Positions 1 through 10,556 of a stretch of 64,000 nt of DNA are shown one piece after another (position 1 is the stretch's first letter; every line of letters begins with the position of its first letter). The stretch lies in contig BCGN01000001.1 of NCBI GenBank assembly GCA_001599295.1, forward strand, positions 1,178,001 to 1,242,000, in the 5' to 3' direction. A model generated the notes under the pieces. It saw nothing but the letters and a program-made list of their open reading frames with translations, made no database searches and was not told the DNA's origin. A program made the translations under genes and the position numbers. The stretch is from Sporopachydermia quercuum (Eukaryota; Ascomycota; Sporopachydermiomycetes; Sporopachydermiales; Sporopachydermiaceae).

Positions 1-202
1 AGAGGAGAAAGATCTTGCTTATATTCGTCGTTTATCGAATGTTATGATATTCATTAATGTTCCTTACTATGCAACAGCACAGGTTATCAATCGCATTCTA
101 ACCAATTCTTCTAGAAAGTAGAATCCATGATCATCAGCTAATCCGTCAGTCCTTTGTGTGAGATTTATCAACTTTTTCTTCGAAAACTAAATAAGCATCA
201 AT

Positions 203-2530
203 ATGCCATTGGTTAATAACCATTTGGATCAATTTATCTACAAAGAACATACCTGTACAAGTAGTATATCAACAAACAGGAATTTAGCTTTAGAAGTATT
301 TGCATCTGAGTGTCCGTTATATATGACACATTACCAAACAAACAACTCTTCGAAACTCCTGAGGGAGGCTGTATCAGATGAGCTAGATTCTAATCCTGAA
401 GATGACAACCGCTCACAGCAAGTTCTTCCAGATTATGTTGATATTCTGAAGGAATCGGAGTCACTGCCGAACTGGGATCAACATGGTTATGTTGTTGCTT
501 CGGATTCGCAGTCGCTATTGAGTTCATTGGTGAGTAGAGATCATGAAATGGACCCAAGCACTACCAATGAATCAGAATATGTCTCATCACTGACCTCTAA
601 TAGTGAAGAGTTGATGGTTCCTCATATTCATGCGCAACAACCTAGTATGTCTCCAAACAGATCGTCAAGAGACAGTTACCATCAGTTACCATCAATACCT
701 TCATTAGCTACTAAGGTGAATATCGCGATTGAATTGCTGCCGTCTACCGCGAACTTATCAAAAATAACATCTGTAACCGAATATACAAATGGTGATATTT
801 TATCAGGTATAGCAACTGTAACCAACGTATCAATGAAAGCAGTCAAATTCAGTGATTTCATCATTAAGCTACAAGGAGTTGTTGCATCAGAGCTAGATGG
901 TACATTTCAGAGGTCTGTCAATGAGCGAGTGTTTCTGAAAGTATATGATCACACTGCTTGTTTCAATGGTTTTAATAATGAGAATGATCTACCTAAAGAC
1001 CAGATATTACCACCAAAAAGTTCTTTCAAAATCCCTTTCAAATTCGTTATCCCATACAACTTGCTAGAAACAGCTTGCTCTTGCGAGCTGTTAAGTCACC
1101 GAATACTACCGCCTTCGTACGGCATTGATACTAGTTTTGCTTCAGCTTCTACAAAGAAAGACTTCAAAGTGAAGGAACCTTTAGGCTATTTTGCTGCTGG
1201 GAAACCAGGTACGTTACTGGTAATAGATGACAAATCTTCCCCATTATGGTCAACAACCTATTCAATTGTTGCAATAATGACAGCGGATATTGAATCTGAT
1301 CAAAGTAGCAAGAAGATGCAAAAACCTTCATTAATGCCAATGAGATCAGACTCCTCGTCTAATGCAAATTTTCCTATGGCGGTTGGGTTATCGCCCTCAA
1401 CAACTCATGATAGTGGTGGTACGGGCGTTATCAAAAAAAGAACGTTCTATTTAAGGTTCAAACCAACGATTAATGCTTCTCAGAAATTAACTCTGCAAAA
1501 TGATTTAACCCCTAATAACAAACTGAAGTTTCAACAGATGATTAACAGTTATCTTGACTACTGCAGGAGAAACATAGCAACAATTGAGCCAACGTTCGAT
1601 TATGATACAGCTGAAGCTAATGAACTGATCAATTCCTTATCAAGAAATAGCTCCTCTGAGAAAATGAATACTGCTTCATCAACAACAGTCTTCAGAGGTA
1701 AACGGTTCATATTCAATCACCCAGAAATAGAGGAGACTGCTGATATCGATATCATCAATAACTACATTACAGAAAGATTTCAACTAGCAAAAACAAGTAA
1801 ACTTTTCCATAAAACAACTTTTAAGCATAAACATGCAACAAAATCAGATAAGGCAGAGACGTTGCCAGAGTTGACCATCAAATGTAAGTTTGATGAACTG
1901 AAAAATATTCCAACAAAACTTCCAAAAATCATTGAGAAAACAAATGAAAGATTATACTCTTCGGGGTCGTTGGAAGACTATTTAACTCATATTCCCTTAA
2001 AGTTAAATTTGATAGGCCAAAGTAATAGACCTAAGATATCCAAGATCATTTGCAGTTTGCTGATTCATGACGTTCAAACAAAAGCATCTGTTCCTATCGT
2101 TTATGATCTTGGTATGGTTAAAAGTAACGGAAAACTTGATCAACTTCAAAAATATCTGCAATCTAGAGCTAAGCACAATATTTTAGACCCTCAGAATCAA
2201 GACGGTAGCAAGTACTTCAAAGATATGGTAATTACCCATCACAGTATTGAATTGTCAAACAGTGTACTGGCTNATTCTAGTGTTGAGTGGAAACAAGTAA
2301 ACAATACAGACATCGGCGGCTCTTCACAGGTAGAGCTTGAAGGCATGATTAATGTTCCCATTGATTTGTCTTCTGTTTCAACTATTATTCCTTCTTTTCA
2401 GTACTGTAATGTAGCAAGAATGTATTCCATACAAATACAAATCGCATTCGAACGAGGATTTTCTTTTATCAACCACAAGAGCGGAAAAGAAGACAAAAGA
2501 GCAACTATCGAAATACCAATCTCAGCTTAA
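203..2530 (+). CDS. Bul1/Bul2-type alpha-arrestin, Rsp5 ubiquitin-ligase adaptor
   Basis: A 775-residue single-exon protein. Family role: Bul proteins bind the HECT ubiquitin ligase Rsp5 and direct it to plasma-membrane permeases for ubiquitylation and endocytic sorting. In the sequence, the first 170 residues are polar and low in complexity. An arrestin-like N-terminal Bul domain follows at about residues 170-400, including a conserved-looking stretch around PPSYGID. A Bul C-terminal domain follows at about 410-770. PPSY at residues 303-306 is a possible Rsp5 WW ligand, although it lies inside the folded domain. The start is the first in-frame ATG, in a good yeast context. One codon holds an ambiguous base (N at 2272). 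Which Bul paralogue it is cannot be settled from sequence alone, so no symbol is given. The next gene downstream is 2.9 kb away. Confidence 0.8.
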   Translation: MPLVNNHLDQFIYKEHTCTSSISTNRNLALEVFASECPLYMTHYQTNNSSKLLREAVSDELDSNPEDDNRSQQVLPDYVDILKESESLPNWDQHGYVVASDSQSLLSSLVSRDHEMDPSTTNESEYVSSLTSNSEELMVPHIHAQQPSMSPNRSSRDSYHQLPSIPSLATKVNIAIELLPSTANLSKITSVTEYTNGDILSGIATVTNVSMKAVKFSDFIIKLQGVVASELDGTFQRSVNERVFLKVYDHTACFNGFNNENDLPKDQILPPKSSFKIPFKFVIPYNLLETACSCELLSHRILPPSYGIDTSFASASTKKDFKVKEPLGYFAAGKPGTLLVIDDKSSPLWSTTYSIVAIMTADIESDQSSKKMQKPSLMPMRSDSSSNANFPMAVGLSPSTTHDSGGTGVIKKRTFYLRFKPTINASQKLTLQNDLTPNNKLKFQQMINSYLDYCRRNIATIEPTFDYDTAEANELINSLSRNSSSEKMNTASSTTVFRGKRFIFNHPEIEETADIDIINNYITERFQLAKTSKLFHKTTFKHKHATKSDKAETLPELTIKCKFDELKNIPTKLPKIIEKTNERLYSSGSLEDYLTHIPLKLNLIGQSNRPKISKIICSLLIHDVQTKASVPIVYDLGMVKSNGKLDQLQKYLQSRAKHNILDPQNQDGSKYFKDMVITHHSIELSNSVLAXSSVEWKQVNNTDIGGSSQVELEGMINVPIDLSSVSTIIPSFQYCNVARMYSIQIQIAFERGFSFINHKSGKEDKRATIEIPISA

Positions 2531-5402
2531 TCCTCCTAGATTCATTCTTCCATTTTTCCATAGTTAATATATCATCAGGCTGTATTTATGTATGCATATA
2601 TTTGATCCTCACTTTTTCAGGTGCAGTCAGTCATTATACCTAAATCCCATAACTTGCGGTCGGATAAAGACGGACGAAGACATTTAATTATAAGTTTGTT
2701 ATTCAGACAACAACCTCACCTAGTATATGAATTAAACATCGGGATGATTACCCATTATATACATTATCGAGCTGTGCTGTTGGAATAAGGTTTCGATGAG
2801 ATAAGAAGTTTTGATGCCGCATGAGGAAATAGTAGTGCTGACATCAAAATTTTGAGAGCGAGGAAGGAAATTCGGTTAGAGACTCAAATGATTCTAACAC
2901 AATATACATTTAATTCAGTAGTTTCAAGCCCAACAATAGAATGCTAATAGTAAAGAAGATTCGTTACAACTATTATTTGATTCATAAATTCGAAGAGTCT
3001 CTGATAAGTTACCGATGAAGAGAAATTATTAACAATGCATAATAATGCATAAATCCGAACTCTAATATGTATTGGAATTGAGGAAAGGCAAATTAAATTG
3101 TTCATTCTTTCTTTCTGAATTGCCAAATAACACACAATGAGTGATATACAATAAACCATATCAATATAATCAATCGATTGAAACTAAGGATTGTGTAATT
3201 TGATCCCTTTATTGAACGAAGCCGTAATCATTTCTTCTCAATAGTTCATTTTCGCATATAATAACGGATAATCCAGCCAGTACTTGGATGTTGAATAATG
3301 TCAGGTTCGCTAGGTATAGTGAAGAAAGATTGCACACACTTTAACATCTAAGCGACCGGGCATAAGTAGGAAATTTCGAAGGAAACAGATTTTATAATTC
3401 TTTCGAGCATTCATTATCATAATTAACTGCGATTCANTCATTCTCTTTCGCATAGAATGCATTCTGCACGTGATATTACTACTTAAGCAAAGCTGAACTA
3501 TAAAAGGAACACAATGGCAAACGTTCAAAAATCAATACATATTAAGAAAATACACCTATTCCTATCTGTTTCAACAACTAAACCAACTACCATTATCTTG
3601 TCAGCCACAACAACTAACCCATGTCTCACCAGTAGACCTTCTAACAAACGTCCCCAACCATGNAACCTCTGATTCCATTTCACTTTTTTACAAGTTGTAG
3701 ACAGTAAGGGAAGTACATATAGTGCAAAATTCCTGCTTTCTTTCTCTTTAAACGCTAATCTTTCACCGTCCAAATAGGTTGTNAACTTGCACTTCAATCA
3801 GTAAAACACATCTTCTCAGTTTCAAGTTTTCAAGTTTTTCATTTATTCCTTCTTCTTCTTTTGAAAGAACTCGCTTCTCAAGTAACTAGCGCTACAAGAA
3901 GAACTCATTTATTCATTTCAATTGTTAATGCAAGGAGTCCCTTTAACCTTAATTTAATGTTTTCCTACTCAGCTCTACGTCTACTTCACTCTAAAATAAA
4001 GACAGAACTCACATTCGTTTATTGAATAAATAACAAATATCCTGAACAAATTTCTTCTAATCCACACTGCAACTGCAGTACATCAGATACACCATCGATA
4101 GTTAAATAACTTAATAATAAACGGCTTATACCGGTATGGGCGAGTTATGAACTTTCATAGATACGTTCTGGTCGAATTTTATATGTTGTACTGCAGAAGT
4201 GTGCATTGAATTTAACGAATTGGGAAGCTCCCCAAACCAATGTCCAGCGAGTAGTTTGTCGTTTGAATTCATAACATAGTGGAGGTGAAATTACCTGAAT
4301 CCAGTGTTCATTGATGCAGGTTGTGAACTCTGAAAATATGGGTTTATTTGCCTCCATCTGTAGCTCAATTTGTAGTAGTTCTCAATCTAAATTTGCTGGA
4401 AAATTTTGTGCCAGCGCTCTCTGGCATTTGGACTCTTTCGGGCTGAGAAATTTAAGTTTGTATTTTACTCACTTTCACTATTTGGTCAACTTTAAAAAGG
4501 GCCGTTCCCATCATTTCTCGGGAATAGGAGAAACTGGAATTTGTTGCTGAGAAAACCTGGGGAAATTTTACAAAGAAAACAGGCTATCTAGTGAAGGAAT
4601 AACCAAATAGGCCTCATCAGTCCGAAAGAAAGGGAAAAGAACATAGACTAAAGAGCAATTCTAAGGACGTCTATTTAATTATAGCAAAATAATATTATGG
4701 TTTTGTATCTCGCNTNCTNNNAGNANGCGAGATCTTCAGGTCTAGGGGGTCTCTGACCGCCAGACAAGCCTAGCTAATTCTCCAGAAATCGCAACTAAAT
4801 ATTTGAACTGGAGAATTGCTTACACCGTGAAACTCTTTCTTATTGGTATATATCACAAATTTTCATTATTAAATTTTTCTTTTAACTACCATATCTCATC
4901 TTCTTCGTCCGCCTTTTTTTTCTTTCATTCCAGTGAGATTTGCATCTCATCGGAGTCAACGTTGACAGATTAAGATTAGCGTTTACAACTACAGACAACC
5001 TTAAGTGGGGAACTCTAAAACTTTACTTCTATAGCATCATGCTTACCAAGATTTTTCAAGATATTCTCAAGCTTTTCATTATATAAACGAGGATTGGCTA
5101 TTCATTAACAAATAAACATAAATGAAAGAAGTCCACTTGATGAACTTGTTTACTATGGATCATTGTTCTTCCTTAAGCTATAAATTGGACAACTAGTACA
5201 ATCAATAAGGAAATACCCCGTACGAGGTAGATTTTAGATCACAGGGTTGAGTATCATTTCAAGCCATCAATCAGCTATTAAGGAGCAGGGAGTTCCAACA
5301 AAAAATAGTTGCTATCATCAGTTATAGCAGGCACCAAAGAAAATATCAATCAATTAATTGAAATACAAAGGCATTTAATCTAGCTGAACAGTTCAATAAA
5401 AG
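2531..5402. other. Gene-free interval, 2.9 kb, with a GC-rich hairpin island
   Basis: There is no convincing coding region; short ORFs on both strands lack family resemblance and consistent codon use. A CACGTG box lies at 3477-3482. The only conspicuous structure is a cluster of inverted repeats at 4707-4817, described separately. The last kilobase is presumably the promoter of the F-box gene. Single Ns occur at 3437, 3663 and 3783. Confidence 0.6.
4707..4817. other. Cluster of three inverted repeats, candidate structured RNA or invertible palindrome
   Basis: Three hairpin-forming elements sit in about 110 bp that is more GC-rich than its surroundings. (1) ATCTCGC at 4707-4713 pairs with GCGAGAT at 4727-4733, around a partly ambiguous centre. 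(2) CTAGG near 4742 pairs with CCTAG near 4769 and encloses GGTC-TCT-GACC. (3) AATTCTCCAG at 4776-4785 pairs perfectly with CTGGAGAATT at 4808-4817, with a 22-nt loop. No tRNA A or B box is present and I recognise no known RNA family. That it is transcribed is inference only; the pairing itself is directly visible. Confidence 0.3.
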
Positions 5403-7277
5403 ATGAACTCAATTTCTATTTTAGATCTACCTGATGAGATTCTCTTCAAGATCCTACATGATGTGTTCATGACAACTAATGAACACTCAGGTTTCTATAT
5501 AAACGATAGAAGGAAATGGAAATTTAGTAAAAACGTTCCATATGTTTGCAGAAGATTCAATCAATTGTCTTACCAAATCCTTTATAATTCAGTTGTTTTA
5601 GAAACCGAGACTCAACTGATTGACTTCCTTTCAAATTCAAATCCTCAAAGTCATCAATTTATCAAATACTTCAACGTATCGAAATTGCATGATAGCAGTA
5701 AATCGTTCTCCAAGAGGAAATCAGTGACTGAACAATTGCCAGAATTCCAACTAAAATTCAATTCAACTCTCCAGTTATCAAAAGTAAAGTTATCTCCAGC
5801 AATTGATCGTTTTCTTACTTACAATTCCTTGCTACAGTTACTTTCTGGGCCAAGAGGTCATCTGAAGTATCTTGATATGTCAGGTATTGATACTGAACAT
5901 TTCAATGAATTATGGGTACAGTTAGTCAATGATACCGAAAGGAGAAATGAAGTTGTTCCTTTGTTGAAACAACTAAAAGGCATATCATTTCATGGATGCA
6001 CTACTTTACAACCTGAGGTATTTGAATTTGTTCTCAGGCATTTAAAATCTATCAAGAAGCTTGATTTATCAAAGACCCAGGTCATGGCTGATCACCTAGT
6101 ATCTCTATTGAAGGCCCACGATGATGATGATGATGCTGATGATGAAAATGAAGATAAAGAACTACAATTGACACACCTATCGCTCACAAATTGTACTAAT
6201 CTTTGGAATAGTTNTGAGCTAAACGCATCAATCACATTTTTCTCATTCTTAGCAAGGTTACCGCATCCTGATAAATGTGTTTTCTTGTCAATAGAATCAA
6301 CTACTAAACAACGAAATACTTTCACCCCTACAATGATTAGATCCTTGCTTGAAGTCCTAGATACAAAGGGTTTTGTCAATCTTCAGTATCTGAACATATC
6401 GAATCTAGTACCTTCTTTAACGGATGATCTACTTACCAATTTGAGGACTATTTTGTTGAAATGCAGCAACTCTCTGGTGTCATTATTCTTAAAGAATATC
6501 AACATTGCACCAGGAAGAGTGTTGAAATTGGTCAATGGATTAGAAAAGCTGAACTTCATTGATNTCAGTTTCAATCCGTCAGTAGCCTCATTTACTTTAA
6601 AGGGGACATCGTTTCTATTGGATTTACCAGAAAACGTTTCAGTGTTAGAATTCGAGCCATCAGTTTTAGAGTCAATCAAACCTGAAAGATTGGCCGAGAA
6701 AAATTGGAAAGTTACATCTTTACAAGGATCCAAACGATCATGGATTGTGAAGAATATAATAAAACCGGCAGTATCAACTACACGTTTAGCTGAAAGTTCT
6801 ACTTCCGAAGCAGTTTCAGAATCTCTGGATGACCACTTGTTTCAACCTATTGAAGAAGATGAAACAATATCTATTACTGTTAATTCAGAACCAATGGCAC
6901 CATCAACAGGCTCAGTATTCCGTTCACGATCAAGATCTCGCCACAGAAACAGATCTGTGGCACGGTCACCCAGTTTATCTTCTGCTCACCGGTCAATCTC
7001 TCGTTCCATGTCAAGACCGCGTAACGATTTCTCTCCTCCTCCACCAACAGGTTCAGTATTTACTAGTTCATATGTAAATGCCGACAACTATTCATTAGAT
7101 TCATTAACTACTTATACACATTCTGATAGTATAGCCACAGTGAGAACTAAGACATCAGCTGTACCCAATCTTGATATGGACGCCAGGTTAGTCTATGCAT
7201 CAAAGAAGTTAAGTTTAGATGATGATTCTGAAACAGTGGAAGATGGCGTTTACCGGTTCCTTGCTTTACGAACATAA
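5403..7277 (+). CDS. F-box protein with leucine-rich repeats and an Arg/Ser-rich tail
   Basis: A 624-residue protein beginning with an F-box (LDLPDEILFKIL at about residues 8-19). F-box proteins of this type bind Skp1 and act as substrate receptors of SCF ubiquitin ligases. Leucine-rich segments (LKYLDMSGI, LKQLKGISFHGC, IKKLDLSKTQV, LTHLSLTNCTN, LQYLNISNL) run through the middle as irregular LRRs. They are interrupted by an Asp/Glu run at about residues 239-252, encoded by GAT repeats. The C-terminal third is disordered, with RS dipeptides at about 507-518. The target is unknown. Several yeast F-box/LRR proteins have this outline, and I cannot assign a one-to-one orthologue. Two codons contain N. 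It is convergent with the RAP1-like gene downstream, 138 bp away. Confidence 0.75.
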   Translation: MNSISILDLPDEILFKILHDVFMTTNEHSGFYINDRRKWKFSKNVPYVCRRFNQLSYQILYNSVVLETETQLIDFLSNSNPQSHQFIKYFNVSKLHDSSKSFSKRKSVTEQLPEFQLKFNSTLQLSKVKLSPAIDRFLTYNSLLQLLSGPRGHLKYLDMSGIDTEHFNELWVQLVNDTERRNEVVPLLKQLKGISFHGCTTLQPEVFEFVLRHLKSIKKLDLSKTQVMADHLVSLLKAHDDDDDADDENEDKELQLTHLSLTNCTNLWNSXELNASITFFSFLARLPHPDKCVFLSIESTTKQRNTFTPTMIRSLLEVLDTKGFVNLQYLNISNLVPSLTDDLLTNLRTILLKCSNSLVSLFLKNINIAPGRVLKLVNGLEKLNFIDXSFNPSVASFTLKGTSFLLDLPENVSVLEFEPSVLESIKPERLAEKNWKVTSLQGSKRSWIVKNIIKPAVSTTRLAESSTSEAVSESLDDHLFQPIEEDETISITVNSEPMAPSTGSVFRSRSRSRHRNRSVARSPSLSSAHRSISRSMSRPRNDFSPPPPTGSVFTSSYVNADNYSLDSLTTYTHSDSIATVRTKTSAVPNLDMDARLVYASKKLSLDDDSETVEDGVYRFLALRT

Positions 7278-7415
7278 GTAATATCAATTCCAAGATATGA
7301 CCATGTTAAACCTTGCAGTTTATTTTTTGGTTATAATTATATTACATAGGGAATACTATCAATTCTGATGAAATCAACAAATATAAATAAGCATTATGAC
7401 AGCTCGAAGCTTAAT

Positions 7416-9248
7416 CTATCGAGAATGATAATTATCTGATTTCACGTAATTTACTCTTCTGTCAACTGCTTCTATACCATGTTTCTGTTGTAAATAGTTT
7501 CTTGCCTCTTGACTTCTAGTCCCGCGTTTCCTTGTCATTATTAGTATCTGTTTATCATCCTCAGCAGTCCAAATTCCTGGAATATTACTGAAAAGTTCAT
7601 CAATTCTTTTAACCAATGTACCATTATCCAATTCGGGATCAGTTTTTACTAGATCTGACTTCAGTATAGTACTCAAGCACATGTTGAAAGTATGATTATC
7701 ATCACCTAAAAGACTTTCAACAGCTTGTTCCACAAAATGTGGATGTACATCAAAAAGCTCAGATATTATTATTACATATTTTTGGACTTCTTGCTGATAT
7801 ACTGCCGTAGAGAGAAGGAAATCGGGTGCTTCTGGTAATTCAATATCACTTCCTGGCTGTTGACCAAATTGATGGTGATTTGGTGATTCTGACGCTGATA
7901 TAGTAGTTGTAGTTGTGGTAGTGGTAGTTGTTATAGTTCTATGACTATCATTGATATCAGTTTCGCTGTCCCGTCGTTGCTTGGGAAATATTTTGTTGAC
8001 AAATGTTGATAGCAGCCAACCAGCACGGGAAGGACTGGTTCCATCTTGTAAATTGTCTTGATGTGAACGGATTTGACGTTGTGGTGTTGTTTGAAAGAAA
8101 GAAGAGTCCAAATTACGGGATTCGTCTGATAAATGAATATGTGGCGTGTTTGATTGAGAAGTCGGTTCGTCAATTGACGATCTTTGTAAGGTTTCTAAAG
8201 CTCCTCTGTTTATTATTATCGATTCATGTTCTCCAGTTTCTTCCTGTTGCTCTAAAACTGTTGTTTTTTCTTCATTTTTACTTTCTTCTCTTGATTCTTC
8301 GTGGTTTCTGTTCTCCTTCTCGTGAAATTGACTCGTTCTTCTATGATCATCAGCAGATAATATACTATCTAATTTACCTTCTGCCTCAGCTTTGAGTAGT
8401 TTCCGGAGTTTAAATCGTACACCGTAGAAATTCCGCTCTTTGTTAAATTTATCCTTGATATCCTCAACTATTCTTCTACATATTTCTGCTTCCGATTGCT
8501 TTTGGGATTTACCTTGCCTATACTTTGAAATCATAAATCGTACTTCATCTTCCGAATACAACCTTTCGTCTACTTCTTCACCATTAGGATTTTCGTTTTC
8601 AGAATCCGAATTCGATTCCAAATCAATGTCTAAATCTTTCTCTTGGGAAAATTCTACTAATTCATCAACACTCAATGTTTTCTCCTTAAACTTCCGTAAT
8701 TGGTGTTCTTTGACTAACACCCTGACCTTAGCTCGAACTCCATAAAAAGTTCTGTTTGCGCTATCATCTAAATGACGCAGTATTCCACGTACAATTGAAG
8801 CTTCTGAGNGTTGTTTTCTATATCCTGTGGCAATCCTTTGAATCATCATCTTCTCTTCTTGTGGGGTATATACTACTCGTNTAAATTTAGTAGTTTCAAT
8901 TTTTGACCTTGTTTCAAAAGGAGCAAAATCCACCATTTTCTCTTTGGAAATACTCTCATAAACGTAATCAGTATTCAATACTGGCTTCTCAGGTATATTA
9001 TTGATTTCCTCGTTTTTAAACCTATCGACAAGAACAATATCTGCATCATTGATGTTATGTACTACTTTCCCTCCATTTTTTATTATCAAATCTTCTAGCA
9101 TAGAAGTAGCAAATTCCATGTCGTCAATACTCTGAATATAAAATATTAAGGGTACGTTAGAGCCATTTTTAGTGAAAATTGGAGCAATGATAGTGGTNGT
9201 TTCGCTGTTAGATTCATCATCAGTATTGTTTGATGATGCAGTAGTCAT
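7416..9248 (-). CDS. RAP1-like telomere/transcription protein, paralogue A (BRCT, two Myb, RCT)
   Basis: A 610-residue protein with RAP1 architecture. It has an N-terminal BRCT domain at about 32-108 (KNGGKVVHNINDADIVLV), then two Myb-type repeats at about 125-182 (VVYTPQEEKM ... FYGVRAKVRVLV) and 229-287 (RLYSEDEVRF ... FYGVRFKLRKLL). A long disordered linker includes a run of ten threonines. The C-terminal RCT domain at about 485-605 ends with the signature PGIWTAEDD and QKHGIEAVDRRVNYV, matching the end of fungal and human RAP1. RAP1 coats telomeric DNA or binds a TRF-like partner, and its RCT recruits silencing and length-control factors. The start ATG is at 9246-9248. Three codons contain N. 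Its neighbour at 10557-12563 is a paralogue on the same strand. Which of the two binds DNA is unknown. Confidence 0.8.
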   Translation of the reverse strand: MTTASSNNTDDESNSEXTTIIAPIFTKNGSNVPLIFYIQSIDDMEFATSMLEDLIIKNGGKVVHNINDADIVLVDRFKNEEINNIPEKPVLNTDYVYESISKEKMVDFAPFETRSKIETTKFXRVVYTPQEEKMMIQRIATGYRKQXSEASIVRGILRHLDDSANRTFYGVRAKVRVLVKEHQLRKFKEKTLSVDELVEFSQEKDLDIDLESNSDSENENPNGEEVDERLYSEDEVRFMISKYRQGKSQKQSEAEICRRIVEDIKDKFNKERNFYGVRFKLRKLLKAEAEGKLDSILSADDHRRTSQFHEKENRNHEESREESKNEEKTTVLEQQEETGEHESIIINRGALETLQRSSIDEPTSQSNTPHIHLSDESRNLDSSFFQTTPQRQIRSHQDNLQDGTSPSRAGWLLSTFVNKIFPKQRRDSETDINDSHRTITTTTTTTTTTISASESPNHHQFGQQPGSDIELPEAPDFLLSTAVYQQEVQKYVIIISELFDVHPHFVEQAVESLLGDDNHTFNMCLSTILKSDLVKTDPELDNGTLVKRIDELFSNIPGIWTAEDDKQILIMTRKRGTRSQEARNYLQQKHGIEAVDRRVNYVKSDNYHSR

Positions 9249-10556
9249 TGTGCCTGTGATTGCTGATAAGGTAAATCACAACAAGTAGATAGATGTATCT
9301 GATACTGTTGATAAGCAAGTGAAAGTGAAAGTAAGTCAAAAAGAGAAAAATAGTTTACTATTGAGGTTGGCCCTTAATGAAATACGAGTATTTAATTGTG
9401 TAGTTTGACCATAGCAGTTGAGTTCGCTACTGGATAGTAGTATGGTTTCGATAGTAAATAGGAGGAAAGGGAGGGGTGAAGGAGGTTTCGTTTACTCGGA
9501 ATTAAAGTTTGGATTCATGCGAGAGTTATGCAATGTGTATGCAGCTAAGTTATCTAATTGGTGGGTATTCAACATACATACGAAATGATAATAATAAGTT
9601 GATGGATGGTGAAAAAATATAATAAAATAAAATAAAAAATGGGTATTGAGAAGTATTGCAAGTTGACTATTCCTCAAATATCGAGCTGCAACTTAGTATT
9701 CATTGTATGTAATGAGCTAGCGCGATATAGCATATGTAGCTTTTCATAATAGTAAGGAATAAGAAGAGGTAGAGCAAAAGCAAATACTGTAAACTCAAAT
9801 TAAAGTGTATGTCAATCATTGATGGTGAGAAGGGATACTTGTCTCAGTAGGAATGATGGTTGAGAGTATTTCAGTTAAAGGTGTTAGAAGTAGATACTTA
9901 TTTTAAGCTTTCTTTCNTTGAATTTGGTAAGTAGATAGAGCTCGTTATTTGTCTTCCTCACATGTTTGACAACACGCATGGAATCATTGATGTTAAGGTT
10001 TGTTGTTGACAGGCTAAAACCTTATGAAATGGTTATCTTCATTGTACTTCTAAAGCTATTAGCTATAATGAACCAACTATAAGAAAGAAAAACAAAAGGC
10101 TGCTGTATGTCAAGCTATTTATCTTCTCATCAAATAATCTTTCTATCCTGAAAATTAAATCACTGAAGTCTTCCGTATAATAACTATAGAAACTTAACAA
10201 AGAAGTTGCTGGATTATAGTTCTAGCTTAGGTTTTGACCGTTAACTTTAAATTTATTTGAAACTTTAGCTCTACTGATTCATTTCATTTAAAATAATCTG
10301 ATAACATAGAAGTAGGCCGACTTGTCAATAGATAGAGCTGTCCTAGTCTACGTAAAATAAACAACTACACTTACCGTCATGTCTATATCTTCTCAAAAGT
10401 ACTCCTTGAAACATTGATCCGCAAATTTATCTACATTACATCTATACATTCATCTTGAAAATACCTTGTATCTAACTTTGAATTGCATCTTCACTATCTT
10501 CTAATCGTACATACAAATCAATAATAAATTTCACTACAATACACGCTTATCTAAAA
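9249..10556. other. Gene-free interval between the two RAP1-like genes, 1.3 kb
   Basis: This is the presumed promoter of paralogue A plus the 3' end of paralogue B. An A/T-only stretch near 9610-9640 is the main compositional feature. I see no third gene copy, tRNA or transposon remnant separating the paralogues. One N lies at 9917. Confidence 0.5.

Noticed and set aside
4311-4550. 79-codon plus-strand frame and several shorter frames in the 2.5-5.4 kb gap
   Set aside because: No family resemblance, overlap with equally long opposite-strand frames, and noncoding-like composition.
4727-4795. GCGA...TCGC ends suggesting a tRNA acceptor stem
   Set aside because: Only four end pairs form, and no A-box or GGTTCGANNC B-box is present at the right spacing.
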